Source: CAVSWT01 sp963777515
Lineage (GTDB): Bacteria > Bacteroidota > Ignavibacteria > Ignavibacteriales > Ignavibacteriaceae
Length of the DNA: 64,000 bases
Direction: 5' to 3'
NCBI GenBank assembly: GCA_963777515.1
Contig: CAVZQU010000021.1
Coordinates: 124,001-188,000, forward strand
Shown here piece after piece: positions 1-9,146 of this stretch. Made by a program: the position numbers and the translations under genes. How positions within the stretch are numbered: position 1 is the stretch's first letter; every line of letters starts with the position of its first letter. The notes beneath the pieces were generated by a model. It did no database searches, was not told the origin of the DNA, and saw only the letters and a program-made list of their open reading frames with translations.

Positions 1-1116
1 AATACAGAAACCTTCCCGGTTACTTCTGAAGTTTTAGAAGTGTTGATGTCAACTTTATAAATTGGAGTATAACCTTCATATTCAATTGTGAAATAAATTG
101 TTTTAGAATCATCTCCCCATTTTATATTATCGACATTATAATCTAATGACTCTGTTAACACTTTTGCTTGTTTTGTAGTTCGATTATAAATCGCCAGTCT
201 GTATCTATCGGATTCATGTCCGGGAACTTCCTGCGTTTTGTAAGCAATATATTTTCCATCTGGTGAATAAATAGGCTCCCCATCCCATGCATGATTTGAA
301 CTTGTAATATCTGTTGAAGTCCCGCCATTAACAGAAACTGTATATAAATCAGCATTAGTTGTATTAGCAAGATTTTTTTCAGGACTAGAAACAAAACAAA
401 TTTCTTTGCTGTCGGGAGAGAAATTATATTTAACATTCCCGCCTAATTTAAATTGATCGGAAAGCCAGCCGCTTTTACTTAAGTCACGATATGAATTGTC
501 TTTGATATCATAAATAAAAAGATGATATTCTTTTTCTTTATCATATTTAGTCCAATGCCTAAATAAAAGGGCATCGGCAATGTAAGCCTGGATCGGGCCT
601 TTCTCGGCAGAGCTGTCTGTCAACTTATTACAATCGTTATCTATTCCGCACTCAGGATAAATATCTGTTGTGAAAGCAATATAATTTCCATCGGGAGAAA
701 TAATTGGCGCAGGAGATTCCCATTGCCCAATCAGTCAATTGTTTTGATTCTTTTGTCTTTAAATTGTAAGAATAGATTTGTGAATCATTTATATAATATA
801 ATGTTTTATCATCCGGTGACCATATTGGGTTTGAATAAGATTTATCAGCATTTTTAATACGGGTAATTTCATTTCCATCTTTATCAATTACGTAAATGCC
901 TATATTACTTTTGCCCTCTTTTAATTTATAATTAGTTACTGTAAAGGCTATTTCATTTTGTGAAGTTGAAATTACTGGTTTTCCCACTACTTTAACTTTA
1001 TATAAATCTTCAATAGTAAAAGGTTTCTTTTGAGAAAAAGAAATATCATTAAAGAAAAAAAGGAATGTTATTGTAAACATTCCAAGGACAGTTTTTAAGT
1101 GGATTCTTAAGTTCAT
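1..1116 (-). CDS. S9-family (prolyl oligopeptidase-like) serine peptidase, N-terminal part, frameshifted and cut by the window edge
   Basis: Secreted peptidase of the acylaminoacyl/dipeptidyl-peptidase S9 type; only the N-terminal beta-propeller is inside the window, and the catalytic alpha/beta-hydrolase half would lie beyond base 1. The protein starts with a signal peptide (ending near SFS-QKKPF) and then shows propeller repeats of the PD40 kind: WSPDDKTLYYIND, SPDGNYIAF, SPDGKYIAYKTQE and the S9-typical GHESDRYRLAIYN. The frame changes near base 720: the first frame ends 154 codons in at base 652, while the other frame reads continuously from about 728 to the left edge. Removing one G from the GGG run at about 719-721 joins them as DWAMESPAPIISPDG. 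Whether this is a pseudogene or a sequence error cannot be told from one copy. Family call is firm; exact substrate is not. Confidence 0.8.
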
Positions 1117-1212
1117 AGGACATCTCTTACTTTTTAATTATTATTTTATAGTTATTAAAAATAAATTTAACAATTATCATTTAATTTATTAAAACATATC
1201 TGGAAAATTAAA

Positions 1213-2652
1213 ATGAAATTTAAAGATAAATTTTTACTCCTGGTACTTTTATTTATTATTCCGGTTAGTGCACAACAGACCCCAAAAGTGTCCGACGAAA
1301 TAAAATTATTTTTTACCGAAATGATTGATTCATCAACCGTAGAAAATCAAAAAGACCTTTCAAAATTTGTTGATGAAGAAAGCTTAAATCTTTCAAAAAG
1401 ATTAGATATTCATTATCAAGGAGTGAAAAATAAATTTTTACTCTCCTATGATATTGATCCAGCTGTTATATCTGAAATTAAAAATAATAATTTAGCATAT
1501 AATTTATCTACCGCTGCATTAACAGATAATTTTTTAAAAATTAATTTTAATATTCCAGCAAAAAATTACAACAAGACTTATTACTTCAAAAATAATAAGC
1601 TGGTTTCACCGGTTTTATATTTTACAAAAGACTGGAGAGTTTTTCTTTCAAAATATTTTAGACTAAAAGTTAGTAATCCAGCTTTATTCAATGAATACTC
1701 TTTAAGGAAACTTGATGATTTTGTTGATACAATGATTAAGCTTTTACAAATAAATGATCAGAGAAAAGAATTATTACAAAAAGAAAAAATAAATTACATA
1801 TTGTGCAAAGATGAAGAAGAGATAAAAAAGATCAGCGGTTTTGACACAAGAGGAATTTATATTTTAGCCTATGATGAAGTGATAACTACTTTCAATACTC
1901 ATTATCATGAGCTTTCTCATTTACTCATTAATTATAAATTACAAAATCTTCCACTTTACACTTTACCTTTTTTCCAGGAGGGATTTGCTGTTGCAGTCGG
2001 CGGCCGTGGTGGAATTGGAAGAAATATTTTATTAAACATCGGATATTTTTTAGAAAAGTCAGGTTATTTAAAATTTAATTCAATTTTAACTAAAAAGGAT
2101 TTTATGTCGGAGAATGCTTCGATGACTTATCCTTCCGCCGGATTGTATAATTATTTTTTAATTTCAAATTATGGAATAAATAGCTACATAAAATTATATT
2201 TAAAATACAGCGGCAGCGTGGAACAAGTTAATGAATTGGATTCTTCTAAAATATTATTGCCGCCGGTTGATGCTTACTATAAATTCTTAGATGATTTTAA
2301 AGATAAAGCTACAATAAAAATTCAAAAACCGGATAATGATGAATACTATCATTTCAAAGTAAGGACTAATTTATTGCTGTCTACTCAAGACAAACTAAAA
2401 AATTATATCAGTAAAAAATTTACAGAGCTGTTTCCAAACATTGATTATCAAGGGCAAAAGTATTTAATCACTGCAGACAAAAATGAAGTTAATGTTTATA
2501 ATCTTTATACCAACTCTTTAATTGCTTCTTATACGATGGGTTTTACAATTGATACGAAACCAGTCCCAATTGAGGATGGATACTTTTCTTTTTATGTTAA
2601 AAAAGATGTATTTGATGAAGATAAGGATGAATTGATTTCTTCTGAATTTTAA
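1213..2652 (+). CDS. secreted gluzincin-like metallopeptidase, uncharacterised
   Basis: A 479-residue protein with a clear signal peptide (residues 1-20, cleavage after PVSA). It has a zinc-peptidase pattern: HELSH at residues 232-236, followed 20 residues later by a Glu in the FQEGFAVA segment (Glu256). That HExxH plus downstream Glu spacing is the gluzincin arrangement (as in M1, M4 and peptidase_MA-like families). The rest of the protein is not recognisable to me; the C-terminal part (from about 380) has beta-strand-like repeats. It stands alone, divergent from the S9 peptidase upstream, with a 96-base gap between them, and is followed by palindromic repeats rather than another gene. The family is inferred only from the motif, so the substrate is unknown. 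Confidence 0.6.
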   Translation: MKFKDKFLLLVLLFIIPVSAQQTPKVSDEIKLFFTEMIDSSTVENQKDLSKFVDEESLNLSKRLDIHYQGVKNKFLLSYDIDPAVISEIKNNNLAYNLSTAALTDNFLKINFNIPAKNYNKTYYFKNNKLVSPVLYFTKDWRVFLSKYFRLKVSNPALFNEYSLRKLDDFVDTMIKLLQINDQRKELLQKEKINYILCKDEEEIKKISGFDTRGIYILAYDEVITTFNTHYHELSHLLINYKLQNLPLYTLPFFQEGFAVAVGGRGGIGRNILLNIGYFLEKSGYLKFNSILTKKDFMSENASMTYPSAGLYNYFLISNYGINSYIKLYLKYSGSVEQVNELDSSKILLPPVDAYYKFLDDFKDKATIKIQKPDNDEYYHFKVRTNLLLSTQDKLKNYISKKFTELFPNIDYQGQKYLITADKNEVNVYNLYTNSLIASYTMGFTIDTKPVPIEDGYFSFYVKKDVFDEDKDELISSEF

Positions 2653-2683
2653 CTCCAATTATACATTAGAATTTATTGGATTT

Positions 2684-2751
2684 TTTCGTAGTTCAGAACT
2701 CCAGTTCTGAATCTCTATTCAAGCTCAGATTTGGAAATCTGAGCTACGAAA
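2684..2751. repeat. nested palindromic repeat (two hairpins inside an outer stem)
   Basis: Three levels of symmetry lie in the gap after the gluzincin gene. TTCAGAACT (2692-2700) pairs with AGTTCTGAA (2703-2711). GCTCAGATTT (2723-2732) pairs with AAATCTGAGC (2735-2744). An outer arm TTTCGTA (2684-2690) pairs with TACGAAA (2745-2751). No poly-T tail follows, so it is not a standard terminator. It looks like a dispersed REP or MITE-like element. Confidence 0.7.
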
Positions 2752-2801
2752 TTTCTACAGTTTGAAATTTAGATTATTAGAAGACTAAGAATCATGAATA
2801 G

Positions 2802-2822
2802 ATGCTGAAATAAATTCAGCAT
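2802..2822. repeat. short palindrome of the ATGCTGAA family
   Basis: ATGCTGAA (2802-2809) and TTCAGCAT (2815-2822) form a perfect 8-base stem with a 5-base loop, followed by GACAT. The arms match the first hairpin at 19536-19556, so this is a single copy of a dispersed family. It abuts the 3' end of the IMPDH/GMPR-family gene. Confidence 0.65.
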
Positions 2823-2831
2823 GACATCCTT

Positions 2832-3852
2832 TTAAGCTTTTGGTAATCTTTCCAAATACGAACTGTTACTCAACACAGCAAAAGTTTCTGTTTTTCTTAA
2901 TTCATCAAGCGTAAAGCAATTCATATAACTCATTGAGCTTCGTAAACCATCCGAGATGCTGTCAATAACATTTTTAACGATTCCTTTATACGGCACCATT
3001 GTTTCTTCACCTTCAATAAATTCGTTACGCATTTTAACTCCAAAAGATGCAGAGCCTCTATATTTTTTCCACAGTTGGCCGTTATATTTTATCACTTCAC
3101 CGGGAGTTTCTTTCGTGCCGGAAAGCATTCTTCCCAGCATCACTACATCAGCACCAAGAGCAATTGCTTTTGCAATGTCGCCTGGACTTTTAATACCGCC
3201 GTCGGCAATTATTTTTATGTTTAATTTTTTTGCTGCCCGCGAGGTTAGCACATTTAACAGAGAAGAAACCTGTCCAATTCCAATACCTGTTTGTATTGAA
3301 GTAGTACAAACACTGCCGCTTCCTATCCCCACCCTGACTGCATCCGCACCGGCATTAACAAGTTGATTAAGTGTTGCACCATGAGCAACATTGCCAACAA
3401 TTATTTTTGCTTCTTTAAATTTCTTTTTTACTTCTTCAGTCTTGTAAAGCACTTCATTGTTATTGGCATTTGCAGTGTCAATACAAATTAAATATTTTTT
3501 TTCAATCAGTTTTTCTATTTCCTTTAATTCGGTTGTTAACCCGATTGAAACGCTATTAAATCTTTCCGGCGTTTGCTTCATCATACAGCACTTTATCAAG
3601 AGAAGTATCAAAGCGGTTAAGAATCCCTACGCAGCCTAATTCTTTTAATGCTTTTGCCATATCAATCCCGGTTACTGTATCCATTGGGCTTGATACTACC
3701 GGTAAAGCTAAATCCAATCCTAAAAAACTATTTTTTGTATTTGCTTCTGTTCTGCTCTTTATTCGTGAGACTTCTGTAGGCACTAGGCTGATGTCATCGT
3801 AAGTCAATGATTGATGGTATTCGTTCAATTCGTTTTTTGAGTAAATCTTCAT
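2832..3852 (-). CDS. IMP dehydrogenase / GMP reductase family enzyme without CBS domains, frameshifted
   Basis: A (beta/alpha)8-barrel purine nucleotide oxidoreductase of about 340 residues. The N-terminal piece (3556-3852) has LTYDDISLVPTEVSRIKSR and PVVSSPMDTVTGIDMA; the C-terminal piece (2832 to about 3600) has DTANANNNE, ADGGIKSPGDIAKA, the catalytic-loop segment SGSVCTTSIQTGIG with its Cys, and YKGIVKNVIDS near the end. No CBS pair is inserted between strands 2 and 3, so the size fits GMP reductase or short IMPDH-like proteins; the active-site loop has features of both (CTT with QTG, KKYRGSASFG), so I do not assign guaB or guaC. The two halves are in different frames, overlapping at 3556-3611; dropping one base near 3566-3575 joins them as DEAN-PERFNSVSIG. 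The start is the ATG at 3852. Confidence 0.82.
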
Positions 3853-3935
3853 TTTCCGTTCTTTCTATTAGTATTTGTTCAACGATCCAACCTTCAAAAT
3901 TATGTAATGATGGAGGTAAATTTCAAATTTTGTTA

Positions 3936-4325
3936 CTATAAATATTCCAAATGAAAATTTAATTTAACTTTATTATTAATATTTATATTACATTTTTTTG
4001 AAATTATAATTTTTATTACCTCAACAGCATCTTCTAAATTGTTTCCCATGTCAGTAACTAAATTATAATTTTTGTCCAAAAGTAATTTTTCAATATTTTG
4101 AACGTTCCATAGTGACAGCGAATTAAATAATTCTTCATTCTCAATATTTTCCGCAGTTATTTTTAATCCCCATGTATTCTGTTTTTGATACGGTTGTAAT
4201 TTACAGATAGATATTAGGTCAACTGTTTCTATTGATACACTTTTAATTTCCTTTTGGGAAGACAGAGCTATCAATAATTTTTCAAGATGTTTTGTTGTTT
4301 TATTTTTCCAAATTTTGTAAGCCAT
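3936..4325 (-). CDS. hypothetical protein, 129 residues
   Basis: I do not recognise this protein. It is small and cytoplasmic by appearance (no signal peptide or membrane segment), with a basic N-terminus (KIWKNKTTKHLEKLL), two or three predicted helices and a Lys/Asn-rich C-terminus (KKCNININNKVKLNF). It begins with ATG 36 bases after the stop of pepF and on the same strand, so the two may be co-transcribed. It ends 83 bases before the start of the IMPDH/GMPR-family gene. Composition matches its neighbours. Confidence 0.6.
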   Translation of the reverse strand: MAYKIWKNKTTKHLEKLLIALSSQKEIKSVSIETVDLISICKLQPYQKQNTWGLKITAENIENEELFNSLSLWNVQNIEKLLLDKNYNLVTDMGNNLEDAVEVIKIIISKKCNININNKVKLNFHLEYL

Positions 4326-4361
4326 ATTTATTTAGAAAAACTTTAGTGCTAAGGATATCAT

Positions 4362-6206
4362 TTATTTTATCAATTCTTCCACTTCATCAAGTAAAGAATT
4401 CATCTTTTGCGTAACTGCAAGTATTGGTTCAGGGGATTCCATATCTACTCCGGCGTTTCTTAATAGGTTTATGGAATAATCGGAACTGCCGGATTTTAAA
4501 AAGTTTAAATATTTCTTTACTGCTGAGTCACTTTCCGTTTTAACTTTCTTAGATAAAATTTGAGAAGCAGCAAACCCGGTTGCATATTGATAGACATAAA
4601 AATTATAATAAAAGTGAGGAATTCTTGACCAGGTGTATTCTTCTTCCTCATCCACTATCATAACACTTCCCCAGTATTTTTGATAGATATCTTTGTAAAG
4701 CTTTCTAAGTTCATCGGTTGTTAGTGCTTCGCCTTTTTCAGTTTTATCATAAACCAATTGCTCAAACTCTGCAAACATTGTTTGTCTATAAAAAGTTGAA
4801 GTAATGTTATTTAAATATTTTTCCAGCAAGAATAATTTTTCATTTGATGACTCGGCATTTTCAATTAAATAGTCAAGCAGTAAAGATTCATTAAAAGTAG
4901 AAGCTACTTCAGCAACAAAAATTGTGTAATCCGAATAAACGTAAGGCTGATTTTTACCGGTATAGTATGAATGCATGTTGTGTCCCATTTCATGAGCAAG
5001 TGTGAAAACATCATTCAATAAATCTGTCCAGTTGAGCAGAACAAAAGGATGCACTCCAAAAGTTGTTCCTGATGAATAGGCGCCGCTTCGTTTGGATTGA
5101 GTTTCGTACACATCAATCCATCTATTATCAAATGCAGTTTGTAATGAGTTTAGATAGTCCTTCCCCATTGGCTGCAAAGCTTCATGTACTATGTTTTTAG
5201 AATCTTCATAAGGATATTTTTTATTGCCTTCATCTGAAAACAAGCTTACATAAACATCATAAGGATGAAGCTCACTTATTTTCATTATTTTTTTCTTCAG
5301 ATCGGCCCATCTATGCAATGGTTCTAAATTTTTATTAACGGAATTAACTAAATTATCATAAACAGAAAGAGGAATATTATTTCTATCTAAAGCAGCTTCA
5401 CGAGCCGAAGAATAATTTCTCGCAGTCGCATTAAAGATATTTGATTTTAAATTCCCATTAAAAAGAGTTGTTAAAGTATTAGTGAATTTTATATATGGCT
5501 CAAAATAACTTTTAAATGCACGCTGCCTGAAATTTCTGTCTTTGGAATACATCGAGGAATAAAAACGTGCATGCGACATTTCGATTTTATTTCCTTCTTT
5601 GTCTTCAATCAAGGGGAATTTGAAATCAGAATTAGTAAACATTGAATAAGCATTGTAAGAAACCTGTGTCACTTCCCCGGCAAGCGCAAGAATTTTCTCC
5701 TGCTCTTTTGATAAAGTATGCGTTTTAGTTCTTAATAAATCATCAATAAAATGTTCATAAATTTTTAAATCTTCATGTTCAATCATTCCCCTCAGTTTTT
5801 CATCAGGAATGCTTAATAATTCCGGTCGAATAAATGAATTTGCTGATGAAACTTTTGTAAAAAGATTCTTTATTCTATCGCTCATCGCCTGATAATTAGT
5901 AGCTCGCAAATCAGAATCTTTAGCAAGCATAGAATACAAATAAAGCCGTTCCAGCTTGATTCCGATTTCATCATCAAACTTTAAACATGATGTAAGAGTT
6001 CCTGAACTTTCACCTAGTTTACCCTGGAATTTTTCATATTGATTTATATTGCTTTCTACCCATTTAAAATCTTTTTCCCATAAATTCTCCGACGAGTAAA
6101 TATGACTTAAATCCCATTTATATTTTTCTTCTATTTGCGAACGTTCTAAAATTGTACCTGTTTCAACATCTGAAAAAAGTTTAGTAGATTCTTTTAAAAA
6201 TGACAT
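4362..6206 (-). CDS. pepF: oligoendopeptidase F (peptidase family M3)
   Basis: A 614-residue cytoplasmic zinc endopeptidase that cuts medium-length peptides, typically during peptide use and protein turnover. The zinc site HEMGH is at residues 405-409, with the expected extension HNMHSYYTGK, and the downstream Glu lies in FVAEVASTFNESLL. The conserved FGVHPFVLLNW lead-in and the C-terminal YQYATGFAAS segment are also typical of the oligoendopeptidase F branch of M3. Length is normal for PepF (about 600). There is no signal peptide, consistent with the family. The ATG at 6206 gives an N-terminus that aligns naturally with the KWDLSHIYSS motif of the family. Confidence 0.93.
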   Translation of the reverse strand: MSFLKESTKLFSDVETGTILERSQIEEKYKWDLSHIYSSENLWEKDFKWVESNINQYEKFQGKLGESSGTLTSCLKFDDEIGIKLERLYLYSMLAKDSDLRATNYQAMSDRIKNLFTKVSSANSFIRPELLSIPDEKLRGMIEHEDLKIYEHFIDDLLRTKTHTLSKEQEKILALAGEVTQVSYNAYSMFTNSDFKFPLIEDKEGNKIEMSHARFYSSMYSKDRNFRQRAFKSYFEPYIKFTNTLTTLFNGNLKSNIFNATARNYSSAREAALDRNNIPLSVYDNLVNSVNKNLEPLHRWADLKKKIMKISELHPYDVYVSLFSDEGNKKYPYEDSKNIVHEALQPMGKDYLNSLQTAFDNRWIDVYETQSKRSGAYSSGTTFGVHPFVLLNWTDLLNDVFTLAHEMGHNMHSYYTGKNQPYVYSDYTIFVAEVASTFNESLLLDYLIENAESSNEKLFLLEKYLNNITSTFYRQTMFAEFEQLVYDKTEKGEALTTDELRKLYKDIYQKYWGSVMIVDEEEEYTWSRIPHFYYNFYVYQYATGFAASQILSKKVKTESDSAVKKYLNFLKSGSSDYSINLLRNAGVDMESPEPILAVTQKMNSLLDEVEELIK

Positions 6207-6289
6207 AACTGAATAACGCCCCGATATTATTTGAATAATTAATTTTATTAGTTTTTAAAGTGCTAACTTAAGAAATATTAACCCCTAAA

Positions 6290-7411
6290 TCATTTCAAGT
6301 AAATTAATTTTTTAGTTATTGATTGTGTGCCTGCTTTTAATCCGTCCGAATTAATCCCTATGCGATAAAAATACACCCCTGAACTTAATCCATTTTTAAA
6401 TTGCGAAGGATTGAATTCAACTTCGTAATTTCCCGCATTTTGCTTTCTATTTACCAAAGTCGCAACTTTATTTCCTATAATATCATAGATTGTTAATGAA
6501 ACATCTGAATTTGCAGAAAGTGAATATCTTATAACCGTACTTGGATTAAAGGGATTTGGATAATTTTGATATAATTTAAAATTATCAACATTTCTTTGCT
6601 TTTCTTTTACTCCTGAAGTTATTGGAGAAACCAAAACTTGTTTTGAACCCGGCAAATAATGTAAACCTAAATTAATAAGGCTAAGATCTATAGTTGTTGA
6701 AGGGATAATGTCTTGCACTATCCACTGGCCCGGTGCAATCCATACCGTATCCTTAACTGTGAATAACGGGACTCCCAACGTGGAAGTTAATAGGTAACTA
6801 AAAATATTTTCCAACACAAATTTTTTACAATTAAGCGAACCAGACGAAAATTTCAATGTTTCATCAGGCAGTCTGGTTGCTTTTATTTGATACCTTATAT
6901 TGACTGAAAATGTATCCAAATTAATCGCTGTATCCATTGAAAGAACCTGATAAGACAAATACTCGGGTTGATTAAATTTATAATATGAATACCAGCCTAC
7001 AGCATCTGTTTTTTTCATATTATTTGAAAAAGTATTTTTGGAATTGAAAGAAAAAAATAAGCTATTAACTATTGAATCTATATTTATTGGTTTAAAATAC
7101 GAATATGCATTATCTCCATCAAAAGAAATAAATGTTGAATCACTAAAAGGAAGTGATGTAGTTGCTGAAATATCACCAAGTTTTGAAACAATAATATTTG
7201 CAAGTTTACCTTTATAACTCTGACTAACGGTAAATGAATCCGTTTTGTAATATGATAGACTATTAATTTCATTATTGAGTGAGTCAAGAGGAATTACTTT
7301 AAAATCCCATGAGTAACCCGTATTGCCGGGAAAGAATGAAGAAGCATCTTGAGCAAATGAATTATAACCAATGATAAACATGCTAATAATAACTATAAAA
7401 TATTTTTTCAT
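6290..7411 (-). CDS. secreted protein with T9SS type A sorting domain
   Basis: A 373-residue exported protein. It has a signal peptide (residues 1-20, ending NSFAQ), an unrecognised beta-rich central region of about 250 residues, and a C-terminal type IX secretion sorting domain from about residue 283: LYQNYPNPFNPSTVIRYSL, then IYDIIGNKVATLVN, GNYEVEFN and GVYFYRIG, ending with KKLIYLK. The domain directs passage through the outer membrane and, usually, cleavage and surface attachment by the T9SS sortase. The central part contains many short Ser/Thr-rich strands (for example SFTVSQSYKGKL) but no catalytic motif I can identify. It sits alone between pepF and corA. Confidence 0.8.
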   Translation of the reverse strand: MKKYFIVIISMFIIGYNSFAQDASSFFPGNTGYSWDFKVIPLDSLNNEINSLSYYKTDSFTVSQSYKGKLANIIVSKLGDISATTSLPFSDSTFISFDGDNAYSYFKPINIDSIVNSLFFSFNSKNTFSNNMKKTDAVGWYSYYKFNQPEYLSYQVLSMDTAINLDTFSVNIRYQIKATRLPDETLKFSSGSLNCKKFVLENIFSYLLTSTLGVPLFTVKDTVWIAPGQWIVQDIIPSTTIDLSLINLGLHYLPGSKQVLVSPITSGVKEKQRNVDNFKLYQNYPNPFNPSTVIRYSLSANSDVSLTIYDIIGNKVATLVNRKQNAGNYEVEFNPSQFKNGLSSGVYFYRIGINSDGLKAGTQSITKKLIYLK

Positions 7412-7479
7412 AACATCCTTATTTAATTATATCAAAATAACTACTTCCGATAATTTTTCTACATTTGATATTCATCAAA

Positions 7480-8559
7480 TTACAGCCACTTCTTTTTCTT
7501 GAAAAAGAATATTAAACCAACAGCAACCATCAGCATACAAAACATTATTACCGGGTAACCATATTTCCAGTGAAGTTCCGGCATGTTCCAGGCGCTAGCT
7601 TCGGGATTAAAGTTCATCCCATAAATACCAACTATAAAAGTAAGAGGGATGAAGATAGTTGATACTATAGTTAATAGCTTCATTATATTATTCATCCTAT
7701 GACTCACACTTGACAAATAAATTTGCAGCAGACCGCTAATCAATTCTCTAAAATTTTCCGTCGTCTCCACAGCCAGTTTTATATGGTCATACAAATCTCT
7801 AAAAAAAACAATTGTCCCTTTTTGAATAAATAAAAATTTTTCCTTTTGGAAGGAATGAATTATTTCAGACAACGGTGACATTATTCGTCTTAGTTTAATA
7901 ATTTCTTTTCTCAGTCCATGAATAGGGTCAAGATCAATATTATCCGGAAGCAGCAACAGCTCATCTTCAATATCTTCAATCCGTTCATTATAGTTTTCAA
8001 GTACAACAAGGTAATTATCAACAATTGCATCTATCAAACGATACATTAAATAATCAACTTTTAGCTTTCTAATTTTACCTTTGTTGTTTCTTAATCTATC
8101 TCTAATTAAATCAAAAACATCGCCTTCTTTTTCCTGGAAACTAATGAAATAATTTTTCCCCAATACAAAACAAACATGTTCGATATCAAGCTTGTTTAAC
8201 GAGTTATCATAACTAACCATTTTCAATATCAAAAAAAGGTATTCTTCAAATTCATCCATCTTTGGATGATGATAGACATTTAAAACATCTTCGAGTACAA
8301 GCGGATGAATTTCGAAGATATTTCCAATTTCTTCTAGAATTTTAATATTATTTAATCCGCAAACATTTATCCAGCTTACGTTATCGTTTTCTTTGATTGA
8401 TTTTAAATCAGAAACTTTTTCAATTTTCTTTTCTTCAAAAGAACTTTCACTATATTCAATTAAGGATATGCTGACACTGCTTTCTTTTGACTCACCCATG
8501 TAAACAAGTGAACCCGGGGGCATTCCTATTTTCTTTTTAGAGTGAAATTTTAATTTCAT
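7480..8559 (-). CDS. corA: CorA-type magnesium/cobalt transporter
   Basis: A 359-residue inner-membrane divalent-cation channel. The large N-terminal cytoplasmic domain leads to a long helix and two C-terminal membrane segments. The signature YGMNF is at residues 313-317 at the end of the first membrane helix (IFIPLTFIVGI), followed by the short acidic periplasmic loop MPELHWKYGYP, a second membrane helix and a very basic tail (FKKKKWL), as expected for the pentameric CorA channel. The WINVCGLNN and HPLVLEDVLN segments are typical of the N-terminal domain. No Mg-sensing leader or riboswitch is evident in the 146 bases upstream. Single gene; start is ATG at 8559. Confidence 0.95.
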   Translation of the reverse strand: MKLKFHSKKKIGMPPGSLVYMGESKESSVSISLIEYSESSFEEKKIEKVSDLKSIKENDNVSWINVCGLNNIKILEEIGNIFEIHPLVLEDVLNVYHHPKMDEFEEYLFLILKMVSYDNSLNKLDIEHVCFVLGKNYFISFQEKEGDVFDLIRDRLRNNKGKIRKLKVDYLMYRLIDAIVDNYLVVLENYNERIEDIEDELLLLPDNIDLDPIHGLRKEIIKLRRIMSPLSEIIHSFQKEKFLFIQKGTIVFFRDLYDHIKLAVETTENFRELISGLLQIYLSSVSHRMNNIMKLLTIVSTIFIPLTFIVGIYGMNFNPEASAWNMPELHWKYGYPVIMFCMLMVAVGLIFFFKKKKWL

Positions 8560-8705
8560 CTGATACTTTGTATTTAATGTAAAAGGATTATATGAATTTA
8601 ACTAATTATAATAAAATATTGAACTTAATTTAAAAATTGATCAGAAAATTATACCCCTGTTATATAATTGATTTTCCCTTATTGATTTCAGTCAAATTTA
8701 ACACA

Positions 8706-9134
8706 TTAGAATAAAGAATAGAGTTGTATCCTCAATTTACCCGTAAAATTATTCATTTTGATTTGTATTTGCCTCAGATTAATGCCTGAAAGTTCTTCCG
8801 AAGAATTTTTAGTTTCAGTAACTAAAGTTCTTGAGTACCAGGTATTATTGAAAGAATCCAGCAAATAAATTTGAACTGAGCCTGAAGAAATATCTAATAC
8901 AGTAGCATAAAGACGAAAAGTCGTTGACTGTAATGAGAGATAATTATTTACGCTTCTTGAAATATTGTTTGCATTTATTGTAAAAGTGTAAGAAGTATTA
9001 GTACGGGACTGAACCGGCTCATTTATATTCCCTGCTGGGTTATTCGGAGGAATTATTTCTTCCCTGCAAGACGCAAGTAAAATAATTGAGAGCAATAAAA
9101 AAGATTTAATTAAACTGTAACATTTATTTTTCAT
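8706..9134 (-). CDS. small lipoprotein, uncharacterised
   Basis: A 142-residue protein with a lipoprotein signal: charged start MKNKCYSLIK, hydrophobic stretch, lipobox LLAS-C at about residues 20-23, so probably anchored in a membrane. The mature part begins REEIIPPNNPAGN, a flexible linker, and continues as a Thr/Ser/Asn-rich beta-type domain (SYTFTINANNISRS, QIQIKMNNFTGKLRIQ). No family is recognised. It follows the TlpA-like gene by 12 bases on the same strand, so it is likely the last gene of a three-gene unit with the two redox proteins. Confidence 0.7.
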   Translation of the reverse strand: MKNKCYSLIKSFLLLSIILLASCREEIIPPNNPAGNINEPVQSRTNTSYTFTINANNISRSVNNYLSLQSTTFRLYATVLDISSGSVQIYLLDSFNNTWYSRTLVTETKNSSEELSGINLRQIQIKMNNFTGKLRIQLYSLF

Positions 9135-9146
9135 TTATAAATTTTC

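Noticed and set aside
2956..3366. Long open frame on the plus strand opposite the IMPDH/GMPR-family gene
   Set aside because: It is the antisense shadow of a conserved enzyme and contains no known domain or start signal.
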